Of a stretch of 5,185 nucleotides of DNA, positions 1-5,185 are shown one piece after another. Source of the DNA: Acidobacteriota bacterium (GTDB lineage Bacteria > Acidobacteriota > Terriglobia > Acidiferrales > UBA7541). The stretch is from contig QHYO01000213.1 of NCBI GenBank assembly GCA_003224135.1, forward strand, positions 1 through 5,185. Direction: 5' to 3'. A program made the position numbers and the translations under genes. Every line of letters begins with the position of its first letter. Position 1 is the stretch's first letter. The notes beneath the pieces are model-generated. The model was not told the origin of the DNA. It did no database searches and saw only the letters and a program-made list of their open reading frames with translations.

Positions 1-327
1 GAACAAAACCTGATTCGTCCATGAAGCTGTGCTCTCCGCTTCGCTCAAAAACATCAGCACCGAGGACCCAACCGATAGCTGGTCGCCGTGCATCAGTTGC
101 TGTTCGTCCACCGGCACGCCGTTCACCCGCGTGCCGTTACGGCTACCCGCGTCCCGCACACTGCATTTGGCGCCTTCGCGTCTTACGACGCAATGTCGCC
201 TTGAGAGCGACCCGTCGCCGGCCGACAACTGATTTGCTGCATCGCGCCCGATCGAAACCTCGCCCTCCGGCAGCACACACAGGCTGCCTTCCAAGGGCCC
301 AGCAACGCCAATCAACCGGGGATTCAT
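1..327 (-). CDS. FHA-domain protein, N-terminal part (runs off left edge)
   Basis: FHA domains bind phosphothreonine peptides and act in cytoplasmic signalling, often with Ser/Thr kinases. Reading the minus strand from ATG at 327 gives 109 uninterrupted residues beginning MNPRLIGVAGPLEGS. The conserved FHA residues are all present: Gly27-Arg28 (SIGRD), Ser42-Arg-Arg-His45, Asn64-Gly65-Thr66 and Asn69-Gly70, so the phosphopeptide-binding surface looks intact and the domain occupies about residues 5-95. The ribosome site before ATG 327 is weak (GGAATAGGA directly upstream). In-frame GTG codons 12 and 27 bases further upstream are alternative starts, and the frame stays open to a stop near 415-420. 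An N-terminal FHA followed by GAF and sigma-54 AAA+ domains is a known architecture in related bacteria, but the C-terminus is outside the window, so the full protein type is unknown. It is transcribed divergently from the secreted-protein gene at 694. Confidence 0.9.
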   Translation of the reverse strand, partial: MNPRLIGVAGPLEGSLCVLPEGEVSIGRDAANQLSAGDGSLSRRHCVVRREGAKCSVRDAGSRNGTRVNGVPVDEQQLMHGDQLSVGSSVLMFLSEAESTASWTNQVLF

Positions 328-418
328 TCCTATTCCCACGCTGTTCTTTATCACACTTTCCGGGCTTCGGGGCCCGCTACTGAAGGAGCTAGCCGTTAGC
401 CGATCAGCGGGCTGTCAT

Positions 419-432
419 TAACCATTGGGTTA
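419..432. promoter_or_regulatory. Dyad TAACC-ATTG-GGTTA, possible activator-binding site
   Basis: TAACC at 419-423 and GGTTA at 428-432 are exact inverted complements around ATTG. The dyad lies about 145-155 bp upstream of the start predicted for the sigma-54 promoter at 549-564, within the usual range for enhancer sites of sigma-54 activators. Only one copy is seen and a 5-bp arm is short, so it could be chance. It could equally serve the divergent FHA gene. Confidence 0.25.
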
Positions 433-548
433 GCGAAACCTGCTCCATCAGCGTTTCTGAGCGCCTCCGGTCCCGGGCCATCATCGTAACCTCCATATTC
501 GTCAATGTCTTACATTTTGACGGCCGACGCTTGACCGAATCCTTCTGC

Positions 549-564
549 TGGCACTCCACCTGCA
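549..564 (+). promoter_or_regulatory. Candidate sigma-54 (-24/-12) promoter
   Basis: The sequence TGGCACTCCACCTGCA matches the sigma-54 consensus TGGCACgnnnnTTGCA. The -24 element TGGCAC is perfect, the -12 element is CTGCA (4 of 5), and the key GG (550-551) and GC (562-563) pairs have the canonical spacing. Transcription would begin near 575, giving a leader of about 119 bases before the secreted-protein gene at 694. No good sigma-70 promoter competes in this interval, and a sigma-54 activator gene lies about 1.2 kb downstream. Assigned from sequence match only. Confidence 0.6.
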
Positions 565-693
565 TTCTCTCTGCATGTCCTTGGTTATCAAAGCCACCGA
601 CAACACCAGAACGGACGAAAGCAGCAGAGCTCGGCAGTCGGCATTTGTCGCAGCGGCCCGGCCTTCTGTTCGCCGTTTTTCGGAGGAGGTTTT

Positions 694-1071
694 ATGAATC
701 GCTTACGCTTTGGTTTTCTTGGTTTGGGATTGCTTCTCGCAGTTTCCGCCGCTCAGGCGCAGGAAACTCGCGTCAAGGCAAACATCCCCTTTGATTTCGT
801 CGTGGGGAATAAAGTTCTTCCCGCCGGCGAATACATGGTAGTCGCCGAAGGCTCCAGCAACCAGGCAATCGTGATCCGCTCGGATGACACCAAGTCCGCC
901 ATCCTTTCACTTACACAGTCTTGCTCGTCCTTCCATCCTTCGGACAAAACAAAGTTGGTCTTCCATACCTTGGCTGGCCGCTATTTCTTGTCCCAGGTCT
1001 GGATGCAAGGCTACGACAAGAATCATAATCCGGCGGAGGAGTTCATCCTCGCAGCCACGCTCACCCGCTGA
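694..1071 (+). CDS. Small secreted protein of unknown function, acidobacterial type
   Basis: The function is unknown. The 125-residue protein starts with a classical signal peptide: basic MNRLR, a hydrophobic core (FGFLGLGLLLAV), and an AXA site (Ala20-Gln-Ala22) predicting cleavage before Gln23. The mature part is about 103 residues, with a single cysteine (Cys77) and no further membrane segment. Two blocks look family-defining: residues 27-47 (VKANIPFDFVV...LPAGEY) and 87-103 (KLVFH...RYFLSQVW). From memory, similar small exported proteins are abundant and multicopy in Acidobacteriota; they look like all-beta domains, but no activity is established. The start is secure: GGAGGAGG at 682-689 lies four bases before the ATG. 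The gene appears to be monocistronic, with a sigma-54-type promoter upstream and a strong intrinsic terminator about 55 bp downstream. Another export route or a cell-envelope location cannot be excluded. Confidence 0.88.
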   Translation: MNRLRFGFLGLGLLLAVSAAQAQETRVKANIPFDFVVGNKVLPAGEYMVVAEGSSNQAIVIRSDDTKSAILSLTQSCSSFHPSDKTKLVFHTLAGRYFLSQVWMQGYDKNHNPAEEFILAATLTR

Positions 1072-1124
1072 AGCATCGGCAGCCTTATCTCTGACATTGC
1101 CCGGCTTCGGCCCCTCACCCCGCG

Positions 1125-1187
1125 GGAAGAAGGCATGGTCCAACGCATCACGAAACGCGTGGACTGTGCCTTCTTTCTTTTTTCTTC
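1125..1187 (+). terminator. Strong rho-independent terminator of the secreted-protein gene
   Basis: A long hairpin precedes a T-rich tract. GGAAGAAGGCA (1125-1135) pairs with TGCCTTCTTTC (1167-1177) with one G-T wobble. The stem continues through two wobble pairs (1136-1137 with 1165-1166), GTCCA/TGGAC (1138-1142 with 1160-1164), a bulged A at 1143, and CGC/GCG (1144-1146 with 1157-1159), closing on a 10-base loop. The tract TTTTTTCTTC follows at 1178-1187. About 21 pairs is unusually long for an intrinsic terminator. It sits about 55 bp after the stop codon at 1071 and points rightward. Confidence 0.85.
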
Positions 1188-1681
1188 ATTTCATCCGGCC
1201 GTTGGGACTCCACCTCTGCCCGCACCTAAGCAACATAAAGCGCAAATTGCAAGATTCCGGTCCACAATTTCATCAACTACTCGCGCCTCGTGATGAGGCC
1301 GTTAATTATTCGCTTCGTTGACTTGCCTTGTGGCTCACCCTAAGATGAGGCTCTCCGAGGGCAGTTACGCGCTTCCGGTTCAGCAAAACTCCGGACTTCC
1401 CAGGCTGCCTTCCACAGGAGGCTCGCGAATCGAGGACCTGGCGCAATCGAAGAACGCTGTAGTGATCCTTCGCCCATGGAATCCGCGGTAAACCCTACCC
1501 TCTACGCGTACACTCGCCTGAACCCTCGCCGCAACCTTTATCGCATCCCGTTGCCGTAGTCCCGAGTCATGCGGCCAATCCAGTAAACCCAGGCCTGGAA
1601 CAAAGACGTAGCAGCCGGATTGTCTACCCTGATTCATTTGCAATGAATCCGAATCGTCTGTTCTTCTCCTGCCTGCTCCGG
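1188..1681. other. About 490 bp without a recognised gene
   Basis: No reading frame here looks real. An 87-codon minus-strand frame (1380-1643) has no recognisable domain, and a 27-codon plus-strand frame from ATG 1479 has no ribosome site. The stretch does contain a good sigma-70-like promoter at 1318-1346 pointing right and a perfect 10-bp palindrome CCAGGCCTGG at 1589-1598. I do not recognise tmRNA, SRP RNA, RNase P RNA or a tRNA. It may be a long leader of the downstream regulator, an uncharacterised small RNA, or decayed sequence. Confidence 0.5.
1318..1346 (+). promoter_or_regulatory. Candidate sigma-70-type promoter with no obvious gene
   Basis: TTGACT (1318-1323, 5 of 6 to TTGACA) is followed after exactly 17 bases by TAAGAT (1341-1346, 4 of 6 to TATAAT). 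Transcription would begin near 1353. The next convincing gene starts about 365 bp later (1718), so this would give a long untranslated leader for the regulator or an independent small RNA. Confidence 0.4.
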
Positions 1682-1711
1682 TTGAGCCGGTCTCCCTCGC
1701 GGTGCTATTCT
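1682..1711 (+). promoter_or_regulatory. Promoter of the sigma-54 activator gene, predicting a leaderless mRNA
   Basis: TTGAGC (1682-1687) and TATTCT (1706-1711) are separated by 18 bases. The -10 box is preceded by TGC, an extended -10 motif. Only six bases (1712-1717) separate the -10 box from ATG 1718, so the A of that ATG falls at the expected +1 position. No Shine-Dalgarno sequence precedes the ATG, which agrees with leaderless translation and decides the start in favour of 1718. Confidence 0.55.
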
Positions 1712-1717
1712 CGCTGC

Positions 1718-3850
1718 ATGGCGGATCCTACGATTTCTCCGCCGGAGGCAGTTCCGTCCCCGGTGCTTGATCACTCCCGGCGTCAACTGGAAGCGCTGCT
1801 CGACGTCAGCGAAATCATCGCGCAGCATCGCGATCTGAAGACGCTGTTCCATGAGCTTGCCCTGCGCCTGCATTCCGTCGTCGATTCCGATTTTCTCACT
1901 CTCGTGTTGCACGATCCCGCCAAGAATGTCATGCGGCTTCATGTGCTCGAAACCCGTCTCGAAACCGACAAGCCTCTCGGCATGGAACATCCCGTCGACG
2001 GCAGTCCTTCCGGCTGGGTTTGGCAAACGCAGCAACCATTTATCGTCGAAGATGTCCTGACAGAAACGCGCTTTCGAGACTTTCTTACGAAGCTGCGCGA
2101 CGAAGGCGTTCGCTCCTTCGCTGCCCTTCCGCTCACCACAGCGCAGCGCCGGCTCGGCTCCATGGGCTTCGGCCGATTGCGTCCCCAGGCCATTTCCGAT
2201 TCCGATATTCAATTCATGCAACGCGTCGCGGCTCAGGTGGCAGTCGCCGTGGACAACGCGCTGAACTTCGAGTCCACGCAGGCTTACCAGCGAGAACTCG
2301 CCGAACAGCGAGACAGCCTACAGGTCCTGCTCGACATCAACAACGTCCTGGTCACCAGCCGCGAGCTTAGCGACCTTTTTCGCGGCATCGTCTCTGCGCT
2401 GACTCGAGTGATTCATCATGACTACACGAGCCTGGCCCTGCTCGATGTCGCGACCAATCGACTGAGGCTGCATGCGCTCGATTTCGACGGTTCTGATACC
2501 CTCCTTGCCGGAAAGGAAGTCTCCGTCGCGCTCGATCAATCTCCCGCCGGCCGATGCATGCTCTCCGGGAAGCCCACCATTTTTCATGGCGCGGAGTTGG
2601 ATCAGTTTCCCGCCGAGCTGGTTCGCGTGCTCCGTGAAAAAGGTCTCACGTCTGTATGCTGTGTTCCTCTACTCAGCAAGGGGCGCGCGTTCGGTACTCT
2701 CAATCTTGCCAGCCGGCGCCTCAACGCTTTTTCCGACGGCGACGCCGATCTTCTTAACCGCGTCGCGGCCCAAATTGCCATTGCCGTTGAAAACGCACTT
2801 GCTTTCAAGGAAATCGACTCCCTCAAAAACAAGCTCGCCGTCGAAAAACTTTATCTCGAGGAAGAAATTCGCAGCGAATTCAATTTTGAGGAAATCGTCG
2901 GCGAGAGTCCTGCTATAAAACGCGCTCTGGCGCAAGTGGAGCTCGCCGCCCCCGGCAACACCACCGTTCTGATCCTCGGCGAAACCGGCACCGGAAAAGA
3001 GCTTATCGCGCGCGCCATTCACAATTTAAGTCCGCGCCGCGAACGCACGTTCGTGAAAATAAATTGTGCTGCCATTCCTTCCGGGCTGCTCGAAAGTGAA
3101 CTTTTCGGCCACGAACGCGGAGCCTTCACTGGCGCTGTCAGCCAGAAAGTAGGCCGCTTTGAGCTCGCCGATCGCGGCACAATTTTCCTCGATGAAGTCG
3201 GCGACATTCCGCTGGAGCTTCAACCCAAGCTGCTCCGTGTTCTTCAGGAACAGGAGTTCGAGCGCCTGGGCGCGACTCGCACGGTTCGCGTGGATGTTCG
3301 CGTCGTCGCTGCCACCAACGCTGACCTGAGCCGTCTGGTGGCCGAACGCAAATTCCGCAGCGATCTCTTCTACCGCCTCAATGTTTTCCCCATTCAGATT
3401 CCGCCGCTTCGCGATCGCCGCGAGGATATTTCGCTGCTGGTGCGTTACTTCGTCCAGAAATTCAGCCGCCGCCTCAACAAAACTGTTCAGTACGTTCCCG
3501 CGGACGCGATGGATGCTCTGGTTTCATATTCCTGGCCCGGCAATATTCGCGAACTCGAAAATCTTCTTGAGCGCGCCGTGATTCTTTCGCCCGGCAAGGA
3601 ACTTCGCGTCCCGCTCTCGGAACTCCGCAACGCTCCTGCGATGCCTGAGGCGGAAGAATCTCCACTTGCCGCGTCGACTGCGGCCCCCGTTGCCACCTTG
3701 GAAGAAGCGGAACGCCAACATATTCTTCGCGCGCTTCGTCAGACAGAGTGGCGCATCGCCGGTCCGCGCGGTGCCGCCAACCTTCTTGGCATGAAGCGCA
3801 CCACGCTTCAGGCGCGCATTCGCAAGCTCGGCATCCGCCGTCCGTTGTAG
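1718..3850 (+). CDS. Sigma-54-dependent transcriptional activator with two GAF domains
   Basis: This is a cytoplasmic enhancer-binding protein that uses ATP hydrolysis to open promoters held by sigma-54 RNA polymerase. In the 710-residue protein, two GAF sensor domains lie at about 20-190 and 200-365, joined by short helical linkers. The AAA+ domain (about 392-620) is complete: Walker A GETGTGKE at 421-428, the sigma-54 contact loop GAFTGA at 468-473, Walker B GTIFLDE ending at Asp492-Glu493, the arginine-finger segment FRSDLFYRL at 546-554, and sensor II in [10 protein letters not shown] at 606-615. A Fis-type helix-turn-helix closes the protein (about 661-708, [21 protein letters not shown] region). 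There is no receiver domain, so control is presumably by a ligand or redox signal at the GAFs, as in FhlA-like regulators; the ligand is unknown. ATG 1643 would add 25 residues (MNPNRLFF...), but that extension lacks a ribosome site and overlaps the apparent promoter. Its targets are unknown; the sigma-54 promoter at 549 is a natural candidate. Confidence 0.95.
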   Translation: MADPTISPPEAVPSPVLDHSRRQLEALLDVSEIIAQHRDLKTLFHELALRLHSVVDSDFLTLVLHDPAKNVMRLHVLETRLETDKPLGMEHPVDGSPSGWVWQTQQPFIVEDVLTETRFRDFLTKLRDEGVRSFAALPLTTAQRRLGSMGFGRLRPQAISDSDIQFMQRVAAQVAVAVDNALNFESTQAYQRELAEQRDSLQVLLDINNVLVTSRELSDLFRGIVSALTRVIHHDYTSLALLDVATNRLRLHALDFDGSDTLLAGKEVSVALDQSPAGRCMLSGKPTIFHGAELDQFPAELVRVLREKGLTSVCCVPLLSKGRAFGTLNLASRRLNAFSDGDADLLNRVAAQIAIAVENALAFKEIDSLKNKLAVEKLYLEEEIRSEFNFEEIVGESPAIKRALAQVELAAPGNTTVLILGETGTGKELIARAIHNLSPRRERTFVKINCAAIPSGLLESELFGHERGAFTGAVSQKVGRFELADRGTIFLDEVGDIPLELQPKLLRVLQEQEFERLGATRTVRVDVRVVAATNADLSRLVAERKFRSDLFYRLNVFPIQIPPLRDRREDISLLVRYFVQKFSRRLNKTVQYVPADAMDALVSYSWPGNIRELENLLERAVILSPGKELRVPLSELRNAPAMPEAEESPLAASTAAPVATLEEAERQHILRALRQTEWRIAGPRGAANLLGMKRTTLQARIRKLGIRRPL

Positions 3851-3914
3851 CTCTTCGAAGTTTTCACAGTGTAGGGATCGTCTTCCTATTAGGCCGGCCT
3901 TTTGCACTTCTGGT

Positions 3915-4847
3915 TTATCTCAACTCCGTATTCAACAGATTCGCCAGCCGGGTTCCCGCCAGCGCCGCGCGTTGTTTTGCCAATTTCCCGGCGTTTTTCT
4001 TGTATTGCGTCGAGAGCGTGAACGGTCCGTCTCCGGCCGCGATTGGCGCCGAATAAACGGTTTGCTGCGCTTCCTGAAAACTCTCCGCGATCCAATCTTT
4101 TTCGTCTGACTTCGCCGCCAGCTCCGCATTGGGTTTCGGCAGCTTTCTGGCCGCCTGCGTCGCCGTCTTCAAATTGTTTTGTTTCCCGAGCAAATCGTCC
4201 CAAAACGCGTGGAGCTGGCACTTCGCGCAATCGAGCTTCACCAGATTTCCGCCCGCATCGCCGTCCGGATCCGTGCTGCTCACGCGCGTTGAAGCATGCA
4301 GGGGTTGATGAATGTCGCCAACCAGATGCAGCAGCCAGGTCAGATCGTACGATTTCAACGCGTCAGTCGCAGTCGTCGACGCCAACACTCCACGAAACAG
4401 CGCGATGCGCTCCTGTGCATTCGGCGTGGGAATCGTCGGCAATGTAGTTCCATCCGTCGTAAACGGTGTATCGATGAAGTGCCAATACTTGTGCATCAGC
4501 AAGTCGTCGTAGCCGGTGTTCTTGCCGGGATCAGGGCTCCCGTCAGGCCGGTTCCCGTTCTGGCCTCCGTCTTTCGTGTAGGTCGAATCCCGCTTGATCT
4601 GATCCGCCCAGGTCGCCGCAATCATGAAGATCATTAGGTCTTTGTCGCCGGCCGATGCGTTTGGCACTTGTTGGCTCACTGTCGCCGCCCAATCGTTGTA
4701 TTTCGGATTCAGCTTCAACAGCGCGTTCACTCGTTCCCGCGTCGCCGGCGTCAATTGCTTGTACGCCAGGTATGCCACGCTCATGTGCCCCTGCTCATTC
4801 CACCCAAATGCCTGCTCGCCCAGCACCAGTACCAATCCCAACACCAC
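3915..4847 (-). CDS. S1/P1-type zinc-dependent nuclease, exported
   Basis: S1/P1 nucleases use three zinc ions to cleave single-stranded DNA and RNA, often with 3'-nucleotidase activity; bacterial forms are usually exported. All nine ligand positions of P1 nuclease can be matched by identity and spacing: Trp16, His21, Asp82 (WADQI), His123 (YWHFID), His174, Asp178 and His184 (HLVGDIHQPLH), and His213 and Asp217 (HAFWDD). GGN is at 199-201, and Cys206 and Cys209 might form a disulfide. In this family the N-terminal tryptophan amine binds zinc, so cleavage must fall between Gly15 and Trp16 (AFG|W). The start is odd: the only usual in-frame starts are GTG 4847, GTG 4844 and TTG 4841, giving a signal peptide of at most 15 residues with no basic residue. 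GGAG overlaps the first GTG and lies five bases before the TTG. The length of 310 residues is normal. The gene converges on the regulator (64-bp gap) and diverges from the phosphofructokinase gene. Confidence 0.93.
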   Translation of the reverse strand: MVLGLVLVLGEQAFGWNEQGHMSVAYLAYKQLTPATRERVNALLKLNPKYNDWAATVSQQVPNASAGDKDLMIFMIAATWADQIKRDSTYTKDGGQNGNRPDGSPDPGKNTGYDDLLMHKYWHFIDTPFTTDGTTLPTIPTPNAQERIALFRGVLASTTATDALKSYDLTWLLHLVGDIHQPLHASTRVSSTDPDGDAGGNLVKLDCAKCQLHAFWDDLLGKQNNLKTATQAARKLPKPNAELAAKSDEKDWIAESFQEAQQTVYSAPIAAGDGPFTLSTQYKKNAGKLAKQRAALAGTRLANLLNTELR

Positions 4848-4948
4848 TCCAATCGTGCTTTCGAATCCCCAAACACTTCCTACAAGTTCATGAATTCGTG
4901 TTTTGCTTGGACGCCCGCACTTTCTCTACGGTTTCTTCGCGTCTCGTG

Positions 4949-4980
4949 TAAAATCGTCTGTTCAACTTCACGCAAAAGGG
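4949..4980 (+). promoter_or_regulatory. -10 box and ribosome-binding site of the phosphofructokinase gene
   Basis: TAAAAT at 4949-4954 is a good -10 box (5 of 6), placing transcription start near 4961 and giving a leader of about 26 bases. No clear -35 hexamer is found at 16-18 bp spacing (the bases there read like TCTACGG), so an activator or a weak promoter is possible. AAAGGG at 4975-4980 lies six bases before ATG 4987 and fixes that start. Confidence 0.5.
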
Positions 4981-4986
4981 CTACTC

Positions 4987-5185
4987 ATGTCTAACATCAG
5001 CACCCGCAAAGGAATCATCGGCATCCTCACCGGAGGCGGCGATGTCCCCGGACTCAATCCCGCGATTCGCGGCGTCACTTTCCGCGCGCTCCGTGAAGGC
5101 TATCAAGTCATCGGCTTCCGCCACGGATGGGGCGGCCTGATCGACATCGTGCGCGACAAATCCTACGACAACTCCGAGAATTTCC
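4987..5185 (+). CDS. pfkA: 6-phosphofructokinase, N-terminal part (runs off right edge)
   Basis: The enzyme phosphorylates fructose 6-phosphate to fructose 1,6-bisphosphate, the committing step of glycolysis, in the cytoplasm. The visible 66 residues start [19 protein letters not shown]. The nucleotide-binding loop [14 protein letters not shown] (15-28) is the family signature near the N-terminus, followed by a helix and a beta strand ([13 protein letters not shown]). The GGGD-x-PGLN form and the FRHGWGGL segment resemble the phosphofructokinases of actinobacterial and PPi-type groups more than the E. coli enzyme (GGDAPGMN). The residues that discriminate ATP from pyrophosphate lie further on, outside the window, so the phosphoryl donor is undetermined. 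The start is supported by AAAGGG six bases upstream. The gene is divergent from the nuclease gene, with 139 bp between them, and no functional link is evident. Confidence 0.93.
   Translation, partial: MSNISTRKGIIGILTGGGDVPGLNPAIRGVTFRALREGYQVIGFRHGWGGLIDIVRDKSYDNSENF

Larger units (their letters stand above)
328..693. other. Divergent intergenic region between FHA gene and secreted-protein gene
   Basis: No convincing coding sequence is seen here. Reading right, it contains a sigma-54-type promoter at 549-564 and a leader of about 119 bases ending in the Shine-Dalgarno GGAGGAGG at 682-689. Further left are a perfect 5-bp dyad with a 4-base loop (419-432) and a direct repeat GTTAGC at 395-400 and 429-434. 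Two TTGAC-type hexamers (517-522 and 531-536) lack a matching -10 box at usual spacing. For the leftward FHA gene I see only a weak -10-like GATAAA preceded by TG, near 349-354, so its promoter is unresolved. Confidence 0.6.

Noticed and set aside
21..383. 120-codon plus-strand frame over the FHA gene
   Set aside because: Arg/Pro-rich shadow of the minus-strand FHA domain, whose conserved residues are all present.
517..536. TTGACG and TTGACC as -35 boxes for the secreted-protein gene
   Set aside because: No acceptable -10 hexamer at 16-18 bp from either; the sigma-54 match at 549-564 is better.
884..1321. 145-codon plus-strand frame overlapping the secreted-protein gene
   Set aside because: It overlaps a gene with clear family motifs, runs through the terminator hairpin, and its product is Ser/Pro/Arg-rich with no recognisable domain.
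280..1414. 14-bp direct repeat CAGGCTGCCTTCCA at 280-293 and 1401-1414
   Set aside because: Similarity does not extend beyond the 14 bases, and a match of this length is only marginally unexpected in a window of this size; not evidence of a duplication or mobile element.
1380..1643. 87-codon minus-strand frame in the gene-poor stretch
   Set aside because: No domain, signal peptide or ribosome site; composition looks like random translation.
1634..2221. 195-codon open frame on the minus strand inside the activator gene
   Set aside because: It is antisense to the well-conserved first GAF domain, has no recognisable domain, and is explained by the codon bias of the real gene.
3851..3914. Possible bidirectional terminator between the convergent genes (AGGCCGGCCT then TTT at 3891-3903; CTTCGAAG then TTTT at 3853-3864)
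   Set aside because: Both palindromes lack room for a loop: the best hairpins have only two or three stem pairs, so neither is a credible terminator on sequence alone.

Overview
The window looks like a chromosomal segment of a moderately GC-rich soil-type bacterium, most probably an Acidobacteriota. Three things suggest this: a small secreted protein of a type that is multicopy in that phylum (IPFDFVVGNK...LPAGEY and KLVFH...RYFLSQVW motifs), an FHA-type signalling protein next to sigma-54 regulators, and an apparently leaderless regulator gene. The phylum call is inference from protein resemblance, not from a marker gene.

Layout. Bases 1-327 (minus strand) hold the N-terminal 109 residues of an FHA-domain protein that runs off the left edge. 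A 366-bp divergent intergenic region follows; it contains a close match to a sigma-54 (-24/-12) promoter pointing right and, about 120 bp further upstream, a small perfect dyad. Bases 694-1071 encode a 125-residue secreted protein with a strong Shine-Dalgarno site, followed by a very long intrinsic terminator (1125-1187). About 500 bp without a convincing gene come next, with one good unassigned sigma-70-like promoter. Bases 1718-3850 encode a 710-residue sigma-54 enhancer-binding activator (two GAF domains, AAA+ domain with GAFTGA, Fis-type HTH), apparently from a leaderless mRNA. Convergent to it, 3915-4847 (minus) encodes an S1/P1-type zinc nuclease with all nine metal ligands but an odd N-terminus. 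Divergent from that, 4987 to the right edge is the start of a 6-phosphofructokinase gene.

How the parts may work together. The most coherent idea is a local sigma-54 unit: the GAF-sensing activator (and possibly the FHA protein, if its missing C-terminus carries an AAA+ domain) could drive the secreted-protein gene from the sigma-54 promoter. The nuclease (phosphate or nucleotide scavenging outside the cytoplasm) and phosphofructokinase (glycolysis) look like unrelated neighbours. I found no CRISPR array, tRNA or rRNA gene, insertion sequence, integrase or phage gene. I do not see a clearly new biological system; the items worth a second look are regulatory architecture and gene-start questions.
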